This document shows positions 34,684-47,200 of a DNA stretch of 64,000 bases, in pieces (the stretch's first letter is position 1; each line of letters begins with the position of its first letter). The translations under genes and the position numbers were made by a program. Below the pieces are notes generated by a model. The model was not told the DNA's origin. It was given only the letters and a program-made list of their open reading frames with translations, and ran no database searches. Source of the stretch: Onchocerca volvulus (taxonomy: Eukaryota; Nematoda; Chromadorea; Rhabditida; Onchocercidae); NCBI GenBank assembly GCA_000499405.2, contig HG738138.1:14958554-15022553 (forward strand), given 5' to 3'.

Positions 34684-37600
34684 TCAGTATATATATGCTT
34701 TTTTCTTCCAATCGATTTTTTCTGTAGTATCATAGATACGTGACGGTCGCTGCATTGGAGGAAGTTCGAAAACATTCCGCTTGGTAAGCATTGATGGCGC
34801 TAATGTCGGCTTTGATATATCAGACATGAAGCCTTGACCAGTCCATTTAAATACTTGCTTACATTTAATCTTCAACAATTCAATTCGTCCTAACGGTGAA
34901 AGTTGTGGTACCGTCGAATCAGCCAAACCATCACTTTCTTTATACATTTCATAATCATGTTGAGTCTGAATCATTTCATTTATGATGTGTGGTTGTTCGT
35001 CGACATTTAGATGTGAGCTGAAATTATAAAACTAAATGAAAAAACGAAGACAAATTAAATTTAAATTTGAAATGAAAATTACAAGTAATGTTGATTGTAA
35101 TGAATTTAATAAATCATAAATCTTTTATCTAGAAATTTAATTCTTTCAAGTTAATTTGCACTTTGTTTATTGTTAATTTAAATCAGAACCAAGTAAAATT
35201 ATTGTGTTCAATTATTTTCTCTTGCAAAATTTATTTTCAGTATGATAATTTAATATATTCAATGATTTTCTTTTCATAATTTCAAATCATTTAAGTAAAT
35301 TATAGATTTTATTAAAGATTAAATATTTTTACAGAAATTAACCAAATATATATCTTACGAATATGTATCAGGAAATACTGGAACAATTCTTGCAATTGTG
35401 CTAACATCAAGTTTCGGAAAACCCCATCGTATTGCGAGTCGTAGAAATTGAAGTGTACTAGCTTCGCATGGTGGTCGTGTTGTATTGCATTCCTAAAATT
35501 AATCAAATAAGTTTCGTCTAAATTCTTTCTGTAAATAATTTTTAATTTTGATAGATATAAATGTAATGAATAACAAGGCTATGAAGAAAATAACAGATTA
35601 CAGCTGATAAAATGTCAAACTAGAGACTTAAAATGAGTAATGTAAGTGATAAGGCAACGTTGATATCGATGAAATATTAATGAAAGTTAAAATATCACTT
35701 GCAATTGCAATTAAATTAAATTGTTTTTTCAATTTACAATTAATAAAATGATATTTTTAACAAATATTCAGGAAAAAACAATTGTTAGTTTTTTCTTGTT
35801 GTATAATTGATAAAACATTTGATAAGGAAATAAAATCGACATACTAGTAGATGAAAAGAGTTTCAAACAAAAAATGGTCAAGTAATTAAGCAAATAATAA
35901 ATATTCTTTCTTACTGCATAACTGATGAAATATTTGATAAAGAAATAAAATCGAAAAATTGATGCTTTAAATAACGAATCAAGTAATTAAGTGAATAAAC
36001 ATCATTTAGGTAGAATAAAAATGAACGTTATCAGTTAATTAAATAATTTTTATAACCTTCTGAAAAATGCGACAAAAATCATCATCGTACATTTGCAACA
36101 ATTCCTGGTTCATTAATGGCTTCAGTAAATGAAAGCAAGCAAGGAATTGATGATAATTAGCGAAATCACTAGAATCCAAACTGCCACCATAATATTTCAT
36201 CTGACATAGACCAGTGAATGCAAATGATAACACCTGTAAATTGCAATTTTTAAATTTTAACATCAATGAAATTTAAACTTTGAATTACTTTGTTAAAATC
36301 ACTAATTGAAACCAAAAACCGATCATTTAACACGTTTCTTTAATTTTCGATTCAAAATTTTCAATTACTTGTCCGAAATCGCTGATTAAAATTAAGCTGA
36401 TCATCTGAAGTTTCTTTGATTTCTTTGCAAATTTTGAGATCAACAAAAAAGTCTTGGTAATAATTAATTGTAATATTTATTTGATTGCGCATAAGTCTTA
36501 TAATTTCTTTAAAAAATGAAGAGCTTTTTTTGTGAGTGAATTCGCAAATTTTCAAATGTTATTTTTCCTTTTATTAATTTGAAATAAAATAAAATGAATG
36601 AATTTTTGCCGAAAAGTTATCAATCCTCCTCTATAATCACCTGTTCAACTGTAGTTGATTCAAAGTCCAAGCTAATTGAATTTTCTTCCGGATTATCATT
36701 CATATAATCATGAAAATATCGATAAGTTATGTATAAGTAATATCTATTATATGATAATACTTCATCCGTACATTGAATATAATACATTCTGTTAATATAA
36801 AAAGCTTTGAAAATCCATTCAAATATTGTGAATTTCAGCATTACAGGCATACTTTAACATATTTTATTCACTTGAATTATTCAATTATATCTAATTTTTT
36901 TCATCTAATTATTTAGTTAATTATTATTGAGTTTCAAGTTTGAATTTTGATGAACATTCACTATTAAGTTTTAATGACCTTTCAGAAGCTATTTTCTTTT
37001 TTACTTTCTATTATAGGTAATAATAAAAAAAAAAAAAGATTACTCCGGATATATTACCGGTTACTACATCAAACGAAAACTTCCCTGATATTTAATCATT
37101 ATTATTAATTTATGAGAGTGCTAATTAATTTCAAAACTTACGACCAAATTATTTCCTAGTAAAATTAATAAATTAGTTGAAGCTTTTGAATTTTTAAATA
37201 AATTTTCAAATATAAGTTATTAAAATAAAAATTAAGATAAACATACAATGCGACATTTTCTTCAACAAATAGCATTGCTTTCAATCGTTTATCAGTCGTA
37301 CTTTCCGGCTCCAATTTTAACAACGGATTTAAATCAACTTTTGATATGATATAATTGAAATCATCTGATGCAAATGCTAGTCGTATTTCAATATTTAATT
37401 GACCTGGACTGAATTCCTCTTCCCGATATAATTCCATTAATTTCTCCGTATAATGTGGAACATATTCGACACGATACTTTAAATCATGCCAATGCGCTGG
37501 GAAACATCCAACTGGGAAAGAATTTTTATTTTCTCTATTGAATTTCCAATTTTCGATTAAGTGAATGAATTATAGTGATAAAATCGAAATAGAGAGAAGA

Positions 37601-38025
37601 GAAAGTAAAGAAAAAGAAGAAAAAAAAAAAAAAAAGAAAATAGAACGATGAATATAGCTTGTAAATTGAAAAAAGAAAAATAGAAATTTTTTAAAATAAT
37701 ATTTTCCATTTTCGCCATAAAATGAAACGCAGCAATGATTAAAAGTGATAGAATTATTGGCTGATTTTTTTTTATATTTTATATTTAGCATAAAGATGAA
37801 ATATAGCAATGATTAAAGTAATGTTTGATTTTCTTGATTGACTTTTTCACTTTTTTTTTTATCGAAAATTATTGGATGATTTCTTTTTTTTTTACAATTA
37901 TTATTTAACATGAAAATGAAATGTAGTAATGATCTAAAATAACGTAATTATTGATCAAGATTTTTCTACTTTGTTTTGATCTTACAACTGATATTGTAAG
38001 AATATATTCTAATTTTATTCTTTTT

Positions 38026-38056
<31 letters not shown>

Positions 38057-40344
38057 AAACTGTCCTCAATTCCTTCTTGTTATGCTTTCTTTCTCTTTTA
38101 AATTACTAAATAAATCATTTTTTTTTTTTGTCATTTATGTCATTCATTTTAATTAACATATTCATGAATTTTTAATTTCCTTTCCATCTTGTTTTCTCAA
38201 AAAAAAATTGCTTAGCCAACTACTTTTCCCTTTTTTGATTGTGCACGAAATTGTACTCGAAATTCTCCTTTAATATCAGTATCAGTTTGTCGTGTCAATT
38301 CAACCACAACTTGATTTTGCTCCTTTTTCACATGCAATGTCCTGCAAGTTAAAAAACAAAAAATAAATGCTTTTTTAAACTATAAAAAGAAATCATCAAT
38401 TCAAACGTACATATACATTAAATTGTCGTTCAAAAAGTAAATTAAATTATTTTTCAAAAAAACTAAGCCATTGTTTTAAAAAAATATTTTTTTTTCGTTT
38501 AGTTTAAATTATTCGATAATCAAAAAATAAAAAAAAAAGTAGAAAAAGAAATTATTATTGAAAAAAATTTTTATCATTTAAAAACTTAATTGCTATCAAA
38601 ACAATAAAGCAAAAAACGTGAAATGCAAACCAAAGTATTTTAAAATTAAAAAATGATGAAAAACAAAAGAAAAAAAATTTATTAAAATAATGATTTAATC
38701 TTTTTGAACAATAGTTTTCTTTTTTTTTTCTTTTTGAATGACAATTTAATATGTAAATGCGATTGACATTCTTTCACTTATAATTGAAAAAAAGCACTTG
38801 TTTTTCATTGTAAATAAAATTTTCTTTCGTAAAATTTTTAAATTCTTATCAAAAATTCCAACTTTTAACAAATATTTATTGATAAATGATAGAAAATTTA
38901 AAACGCAAAATGATTTTGTTGACGACAAGAATAGATTTAAAACGTTTTCAGTTTCCTTTCCTTTTGTGTTTCATAAAATAGAATTGTTTGAATTATTATT
39001 ATTTAGATTTCACTTAATTCAACCCTTTCTACCTCACTTCTTTTCTTCTTCTTTGCAAATTATTAAATGTTATAATTTACTACCAAAATTTTTGCCATAT
39101 TTTTAACAAAAAATATTGCTCCAAATTTTTCTCACATTTTATATAGAAATAAAATTCTTTCTGGTTATAATGCAAATGAAATTTTTTATAGGAAATTATA
39201 ATTCAATAAATAATTTAAAAGCTAAGCAAAACTTCTTTTAAAATGATTGGTAAGACAGCAAAAATTTTTAAAATATTTCGCAAAAAGTTTTCGCAATCAA
39301 TTTTCGATCAACTAGGATGAAAAAAATTCAACAAAATTTTTTTTATCAAAATAATTATTATTTCTGATTTAGATTGTATCATTGAAAAAGAAAACGAAAA
39401 CTTTTCATTAATTTTTGAATGGAAACTGAAAAGATAATTTTCTGATTTTTAAATACGAAAATTTCATTTTCTTTTTTTCAGCCAGAATAATCGATAATAT
39501 TATGACTCTGAGGATATTTGTGCTATCATAATCAATAATATTATTGGTCAACACACTTGGTTAATACGTTGGGATAATGTCCTCAGGATTACTAATATTC
39601 TTGATTGACGCATCCGTCTTGTAAGTATAATCAGTGATATTAGTATTATTGGTTGACGCATCCTTATAGTTACGTGGAATCTGTAAGGATCAGGATGTGT
39701 TAATCGATAGTATGATTGATCCTGACGGCCTCCGTGATGAGCAGGATAAGATTATCCTTTACTTAATGATCTGATTAGTTTTGTAAGATACCACTCGATA
39801 TACCGTACACCATGAACGGTTGAAAATACTGAACGGCCAATTTCTTTGGTAATCATATCTTTCTGCATTTGAAGATAATAGCAATGTGTAAATATAATCA
39901 ACATATCACTTTGTTGCATATAATCAGTTGAAAAATTTAGATACATCCGACTAGATGGTTGCTTATGTTGTCTAAATTTAAATTTTCAAAAGAAAAATTT
40001 ATTTTTGAAACAAAAGAGCTAAGTAATTTGAATAAATTCTATTTAAAAAAATATTAATTAGAAGAAAATAAATGGTAATTTAGGCAAGAAGAATTGGATG
40101 GTTAGAATTTACGTTGCTCATTTTATCAATTAATTTCCTACTTTATTTAGCATAATAATATTATTTAAATCATTTAATAAATTCATTAGTTCAGTTATCA
40201 ATTTATCAGTTTAAATTTGTTTGGAATTTATGCTGTCAAATAAATTTTTACTGATAAAATAAAAAAAAAAAAAAATTACCCCAATCCATAAGGTGCACCA
40301 AGACCAATATCTATATTACTAGATGCAATAGCAATTGATGACAT
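34684..40344 (-). CDS. Unrecognised ~475-aa protein, 8 exons
   Basis: Minus-strand exons in order are 40344-40280, 39971-39792, 38341-38217, 37511-37247, 36788-36641, 36233-36057, 35492-35359 and 35017-34684 (stop TGA 34686-34684). Phases agree throughout and give about 475 residues starting MSSIAIASSNIDIGLGAPYG. One junction, 38217 to 37511, needs a GC donor (TTG|GCTAAG); every other intron is GT-AG. The protein is soluble-looking, with no signal peptide, an N-terminal beta-rich part (GVRYIEWTLHVKKEQNQVVV, IKGEFRVQFRAQSKKGK), a middle with FPAHWHDLKYRVEYVPHY, aromatic stretches (MYYIQCTDEVLSYNRYYLYI) and a basic end RIYDTTEKIDWKKKAYIY. I cannot assign a family. It lies in tandem with the upstream PDZ gene, about 1.4 kb away on the same strand. 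The ATG at 40344 has no acceptor just before it, so an extra 5' exon is possible. Confidence 0.75.
39490..39750. repeat. Intronic patch with direct and inverted repeats
   Basis: Inside the second intron of the minus-strand gene a GC-richer patch contains TTGATTGACGCATCC (about 39601) and TTGGTTGACGCATCC (about 39649), together with related ATATTATTGGTCAACACAC (about 39538). Then comes AAGGATCAGGATGTG, facing TGATTGATCCTGAC across a short loop (about 39685-39725). It looks like a small degraded mobile element. No open frame is present. Confidence 0.55.
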
Positions 40345-40607
40345 TATTGAAAGGTCAGTAGGTTAGTGAAGAGAAAGAGAAAAGAAATGTTATAAAATAA
40401 GGCAAAAACATCGTATTGCCACATTTTATAATGATAAATTGTGCAAAATTTTGCATAACACTGAAAACTTGCATAAAATAATAAAAAAACTTCCGAAATT
40501 TTTATTAATTTGCCGGAATGATTTTTGCAGCATATATTGAAATAGATGGTGAGTAGGAGGTAAATTCGTAATTAATATTTTCGTCAGATAAATAATTAAC
40601 TTACTGC

Positions 40608-40612
<5 letters not shown>

Positions 40613-40690
<78 letters not shown>
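40613..40690. repeat. (TA)n microsatellite, ~78 bp
   Basis: About 39 uninterrupted TA units lie some 270 bases upstream of the start codon of the minus-strand gene at 40344. Length polymorphism and assembly error are both likely here. Confidence 0.97.
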
Positions 40691-40695
<5 letters not shown>

Positions 40696-41758
40696 TGGAT
40701 GAAAAAAGGAATATTTAAGACTGAAATAAGATTTGATATGAAAAGAGTGATAACATTCAGGAAGAGATAAAAAGTGGAAAATTGCGGTAAAATTGAAAGA
40801 TTTATTTTGTGATAAGGAGAAAGTCGAAAAATATAGAAGATCAAGAAATTGCGGTAAAATTATAAAAAGATTTATTCGATGATAGGAAGAAGAAAAGAAC
40901 TGGGAAATTTCGATAATATTGATTTTGGTATTTACAACTTGTATGTTCGATGCAAAAATTAATCAGAGAACGATTACATTAAATGAATGATATATAATAA
41001 ATTTAATGCAGGAAAAAATATTGAAAATCGAATAGTTCCATTTAATATTTGCTTTCTTCAATTAATAATCACATGAAAACCGATTGAAAAATGAACGACA
41101 AAATTGTTAAAAAGAGAAAGCAAATTGCATAAAAGTTCAGATAAATAATATATTGAAAATTTAATAATAAACAGATCATTTGCAATGATGATGAAATGCA
41201 TAATTCATACATTTGTAAGTTAATTTTTAACTATAAAATTTATTTCTCTCTTATTTTAAATCTCAAAATTATTTCAAACAGAATGAATTATTTTGGAACA
41301 ACCTTCTCCTTTTTTATTTTCAAAGAAATTTATTCCAGTTCTTTAACATCAATGATTCCTTTGTTCTTATTGCTTCTCCATCTCAATCATTTATTAATTA
41401 AAATTTGCAGCAAATGATAAAATAAGTTTAAAATGAAAAATGAGACAGAATAGGTAAGAATGAAACGATAAATTAAACCAATAATAGTTGTATTAATTCA
41501 ATTATTAATTGAAGATTTGGTGCAATTTCGAACTATTCTAAAACAAAACTTATTGATATAATTTTGAAATAAGGAATAATACAATAGCAGTATATCGAAA
41601 TGTTTGAAATTAAATTAAATCTAAATAGTAAATTCTTCAGAAATTTATTTTTCAACGATGTTCAAATACAAATTTTCGTCCCTTGCAGCATAAATAATGA
41701 AATGATTATTTTATATGACTAAAAAAGGAATTCTTCTCTCAAATTAAATGATAATTAA

Positions 41759-44119
41759 TCAAATTAAGTTATAATAAGCTTTTTGATAAATGCGTGATCC
41801 GAAGAAATCAGATGCAGATTTTGGAAGAAATTTCATCGCATTTGTTGCCCAACGATGTTTTACAACATGCCAACGCAACTGAAAGAAAAAAAAATTTGTT
41901 CCTGAATTTTGACAAAATTTTTTTAGCAAATTAAAATTGAATTAGCATTAAAGTAATAATTTAAATTGCTAAGCTGCACAATTTTCTTGGGAAATTAATT
42001 GTCGAATAAAGAATTGAGAAATAATGAACAAATATTCCAGTTTTGTTTTATTCTTATTTCTAATCTCTCTGCATTTTAGGTCCAAATATTCCAATTTTCA
42101 GTTCCAATAAGCTATTTTTCAAGCATAAATATTGTTACAGTTACTTAATACCTCAATTTTTTGTCACTTGATATCTTAAATAATATTTTAATAAATCAAT
42201 AAATCATTGTTAATGTATGCATTAATTTAACCTTCATGAAACATTTCGGGCGTTCAGCACATTTCTCGTCATATTCAAAATCATTTTCATCATCACCTAA
42301 TTGCTTAACGTAACCAAATATAGAAAATTTTCTAAAAAAATTTTTTTCAAATTTTCCAAATTTCAAACTTTGTGGAAAAATTCTTCTAAATTTAATTTAG
42401 ATTTGATTTTATCAGCTCCTTTTTTTTCTTTTTTTTTTTTTCAATTTTACCAATTTATAATTTTACCGTTGTTGTTCACATGTTGAAGAAAACTGTTGTT
42501 TATTATTTTGACTAAAGCAGACCAATTGTGCACATTTCGTTCTTGTCAAATTATCGCAATAATGAAAGGAAGTTACTGCCTGTATGACAATTTTGGATTA
42601 TTTTGTCTAAATATTTACTTATTTTCTCATTTGTTATTTGAAAATAGTTTTATAACTTGAAATAATAAAAAATTAATAGTTAAAAAAGAAAACGTTTGGA
42701 ATGAAGAAAGTTGGTCAAATTATGCATTCCTTGTTAAACTGTCTCTTATTAACTATTTATTTACTTTTTTGTTTATTTGTTTTAAATATTTTTCGAAGCA
42801 ATTCATTGCTTTATAGTTATCCCATCATAAATAATTTTACATTTTGTTAAAAGTAAAATTCTTAATACGTTATTTTCATTTTTAAATAATTAATGAATTA
42901 TTTCTCACTTGAGCATAAACCACCGGTTCGCTCGATTCGGTCATATCGGAAAGTGATACGGATAGAGAAGTATTATTATTTGTTATTAAATCATCATTTA
43001 TCGGATAACAATAGTGAAAATTACCATTTTCATCCTTACTAACATCACTTAATTTATCTTCCTCGCATCGCTTTTTTCGGCTAATCTAAAATTTGAATAT
43101 GCTAAATAGGTGATGATTTCGAGAATTTTCAAAATCCTAATTTTTTTCAAAATACCATAATTTTTGAATTATGAAAACTTTTCAATTTTTCTGCTTAATT
43201 CAATTTATCATTGCTAATTTATCATAAAAAAAAAAAAAAAAAAAAAAAAGAAAAAAATTACTTGTAATAATGCATATCCATTATTATATACAGCTAGTCG
43301 AAGTATTTTAGCAGTTTGATCACACGTCAAACGTCTTACGTCAATGCCATTCACTTTCAATATTCGATCACCTTTGTGGAGGATTTCTGACTGTAACAAA
43401 TGGATAATGCCGAAAGCAAAAGAATTTTCATGCTTGCATAATAACTGCTCTTGAAAGATATGATAAAACTACTCGGATGGTAAAACTGATATCATCATCT
43501 ATTTAGCATATTTAAATTCAAATATAATCAGTATAGGCCTTAAGCTTAAATTTTAGAACTACTCCTATTTATTTTACCGACTTAAGCCTAAAATATAAAT
43601 TCTATTTGAAAAATTCGGCGCCAATATTCATAATTTACAAATTTGCTCATTTATATATTATAGATATGAAGCAGAAAATGATGAACGAAAAAAAAAAAGA
43701 AAAACTAACTAATCATTCTTCCCTTGACAGCTCAGATTAATCAATCATTTTATCTTCTATTTTACAGCTTCGAAACTATTCATATGCTTAATTTTTTTTC
43801 TTTTGCTTATTACAATATAATGTGTATCCAAAATAAGCTAACGAAATTTTTCTTTTTTTTTTTCAATTTAGCCATATTTTCGTAATCAATTTTTTGTAAT
43901 TTATTAATTAATTGTTATTAGTACCTGTTCTGATTTTTGATTTATATATTGTACGAAGACACCACGTGTTTTATTTCCGCATAACCGGAATGCTAATCCA
44001 CCACTGATAGATCTATCCGGTTCCAGACATATTTCTTCCTCCCATTTACGTTTGCTTTCATCGAATTCGTCAGTGAATAAATTTGTAATATTCATTTGTT
44101 TTTCTTGTTTTTTTATCAT
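41759..44119 (-). CDS. Single PDZ-domain protein, 261 aa, 6 exons
   Basis: Minus-strand exons are 44119-43925, 43390-43262, 43085-42909, 42579-42480, 42296-42232 and 41878-41759 (stop TGA), with phases 0, 0, 0, 1, 0. The PDZ domain covers about residues 30-109: carboxylate-binding loop SGGLAFRL (GLGF-like, residues 39-46), then RGVFVQYINQ, GDRILKVNGIDVRRLTCDQT (residues 72-91) and AKILRLAVYNNGYALLQ. PDZ domains bind C-terminal peptides of partner proteins, so this is probably a cytoplasmic adaptor. After it come a basic RKKR cluster (111-114), an acidic/Ser-rich part (SDMTESSEPVVYAQ), a Cys-containing region with CDNLTRTKCAQLVC, DEKCAERPKC and TC spread over exons 4 and 5, and a basic tail (LRWHVVKHRWATNAMKF). 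No second domain is recognised. The paralogue or orthologue name is unknown to me. An AATAAA lies at about 41645 (minus strand). Confidence 0.85.
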
Positions 44120-44139
44120 TTATCAGCTGACATTTTCAT
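44116..44139 (-). promoter_or_regulatory. Overlapping uORF / possible trans-splice site at the PDZ gene start
   Basis: A seven-codon open frame (MKMSADK, ATG at 44139) ends in a TGA that overlaps the PDZ gene ATG in the sequence AAATGATAA. Within it TGTCAG ends at 44127, seven bases before the ATG. If that site is used for leader trans-splicing the uORF would be removed; if not, it could repress translation. Both readings are inference. Confidence 0.4.
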
Positions 44140-44260
44140 TACGCATATGCTGGAAATCAATTTTAAATATATCACTATTGTCATTATCAATTTGATGAGC
44201 GAAATTTAAAATTATCACGAAGATTTAGTGATAATCGACCTCTACATTTCAAAACTTAAC

Positions 44261-44299
44261 AGTCATTAGTAGTTACAATAGTTGTAGATACTAATGACT
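44261..44299. repeat. 18-bp inverted repeat upstream of PDZ gene
   Basis: AGTCATTAGTAGTTACAA (44261-44278) and TTGTAGATACTAATGACT (44282-44299) are complementary except for two positions, with a 3-base loop. It lies about 140 bases upstream of the PDZ gene start and could be a regulatory hairpin or a small fold-back relic. Confidence 0.75.
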
Positions 44300-47200
44300 A
44301 TTGAATGGTGATAATAGTAAATTAATCATTTCATTGTTAGAATTGCAAGATTTTTTTTAGAGTATCTAAAGTCATGAGCCGTTTGATTCATCAGTTGTTA
44401 TTTTCAAAGTTTAAACGAATTGACTGAATGGGTTCTTAGTTTAGGATTAAAAAGACTAATCAATTTCATCAAAGAGAAAATTGAATGACGTATGAAATGT
44501 TAACTGATAAATTTCAGTTACGAAGCCAAAATGTTGTTTCTGTTAAAATTGAACATCAGTTTATTTTTTTTTTTTTTGAAATGAAAAATATTTTTTCAAA
44601 ATTAAAAAAATAATTTAAATTGAAGTCAACTAAATTTTGCTAAGAAATGTCGATAATTATTATGAATATTCAGTAATCACCACTTAGAACTAAAAAACAA
44701 TGATCTAAATTGCAATTAAATAAGTTGTATTGATAAACAACTTACAGACATTGTGAATATTTAATTCACATAAAATTCATTTTGTCCACATGAATCAACT
44801 ATTAAAATTTTCAAATATTATCAAACATTTCGTGTCATTTTCTAGTAAATATTTCAATCGAAATTGCTTATGAAATAGTAGAAATTTGAATTAGAAAAAA
44901 AAGCGACTTCATGTTTTTCATGAAATAAACATTTAAACGTACTGATTCGAAACTTTTCTTAACATTCATTTTCTACAAAATTGAAAAATTGATTTTATCA
45001 AAAATGTCAAAATGAAAATGAAAATTTCATAACATCTTTTTCAGAAAATTTATTATTTTATAACAAATAGGAAAAATTTTTGAAGGCAAAGATTTTTTAG
45101 AAAAAAATTTTTTTTTCTTAAAATATTTTGGTTACTGTTTATTTGTTATTATGTGAAATACTTTCATGGATGAATGATAATGTTTTATATGAACTATAAA
45201 CTGTCATTATCAGTAATTACTCATGTTAATTAATTAATTTTGGATAATGAATCTTTATTTAGACTTAACTTGATCAGTCAATTTATCTGTGTGATTCCAA
45301 TCACTCAGTTATTTCTTGTTTTTTTTCACACCATGATAATTCTTTTCAAAATGATTAGTAAAGAATGACTGATTGACTGAAAAACCATTCACTATGAAAG
45401 AAGTTCGAATTTTTGTTATAAATCTCGGATTTTTGCAAAATGAAAAATTATTGCTATACAATCACTAAAATGAAAAATTGAGTGATATTTTTAATTTTTT
45501 TAAAGTTTCGTTCGACATTTATCGTCGATTTTCATTGTCTAAACAATTTTTTAGTAGATAAATTTTTTAAATTAAATAAGAAGTGTTTAAATTTTTGGAA
45601 TAATAGAACTTGAAAATTCTGGAGAGATTAAATTTTTAGCCGAAAAAAAACGATTTTATTAAATTTTATAAATTCTTTTTTCAGCATTCAATGTCCGAAA
45701 AGGATAAAAATGTTAAAAATCAAGTTTTTAACTTTTTTTCTATTTTTCATTCAAAATTTAAATTACATTTCATTATATTTTTAAAAAACAGTTTCAATTC
45801 AAATAATGTTATAGTAATTTCAATTCAATTAATTAATTGGGAGTTAATCATCTCAAACAAATTAGAAAGCTTCAAAGCTTTCCAATTTGAAAATTAAAAT
45901 AAACATGAAACGAATTATTCAATCAAATCCGAACTAAAAAAAATTGTAAAAAACATAAAAATGGAAAAATCGAAAACTGAAATACAAAGCGCAACAATGA
46001 ATTAAAATTCCAAATTTCAAACTTTACCGATAATATTTCATTGCTGTTAGTCAAATAACAAAATTTTGAATTTTAAAGGGAATATAATTGTATAGCTCTC
46101 GCAAAGCTATACAATTATATCTCAAATATTTCATTATTCTAAAGTTCTCTTATTGATAGCAAAATTGAAACAAAATTGAATTAAGAAATTCAAAGAAAAA
46201 AGGAAAGACTTGTGTTATCTGACAAACTATTTCATTTTATTCTATCAATGATGATATTATTACATGGAATTAAATTTGAACTGAAAGTTTTTCCAAGTAA
46301 ACTAAATAATTTTTCAAAAAAAAATTTTTTTTTTAATTTTTCATTTTTCTTCATTTATTCGTGCATTTCTTCTACGCGTGAAAAATTTGTTCTGGGATGG
46401 AGTAAAAGACTGGGAGAAAAACGAGAATACCCATGAGCAGATGTGAAATAAAATGAATTTTGATACATTATTGAAATTACTTTTGGTTTAATGTGAACTG
46501 CTCAAGTTATTTTCAAAAAAAAAAAAAAAAAAAAAAGAAAGGAGAAAAATGTTTATTGTAATTAAAAGGCAGTTGTAATAAACAGAAATAGAACATTTGT
46601 TTGTTTATTTTAAGCATTTCTCAACCATTTCTTATCGTTACTTTTTATTTATAAGCAATAGGATAAATTGTAAAAATGTAAAGCAATCCAAAAACTCATT
46701 CTTCAAAAAGTTTATTTAATATTTAAAAGTTCATTTGTATATCATATCACACATCTTTGCTTTATTCGTTGTTCATCCATTTAAATGTTTTAAATGTGCT
46801 TCATTTCCTTTTCATCTTTTTTTTTTTTTTTTTCTCGAAACGACGAAAATTTTGTCATAAGAAAATTTGAAAATTAAATTTGTGGAATTGCTACCAAATA
46901 AAAACCAATTCGGTACATTTATTTTTGCTTTTTTTAATCCTAGAATTTTCTCTCATTAAAAATCTTATTAAAGTTCCATTTTTTTTTTTCTACCAATGCC
47001 TTATCTAACTTATGAATCGATCCTTCACATATTTGCAAAAGCAATCTAAAATTTATAAATCTTATTAGATTAAAAAAATTTAACAAAACAAGAAAAGAAT
47101 AGTATGCAAGGTAAAAGAAGAAAAGTGATAAAATAAAAAAACCAAACATAAAATATACGTAAAGAATTCGAAATTTTTAAATATATGAATAAAATTTAAA

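Noticed and set aside
34684..44119. One single gene joining the PDZ exons to the downstream minus-strand exons
   Set aside because: The last PDZ exon has no usable donor before its TGA at 41759, and the next exon set starts with its own ATG at 40344. Two tandem genes explain the sequence better, although an alternative exon cannot be excluded.
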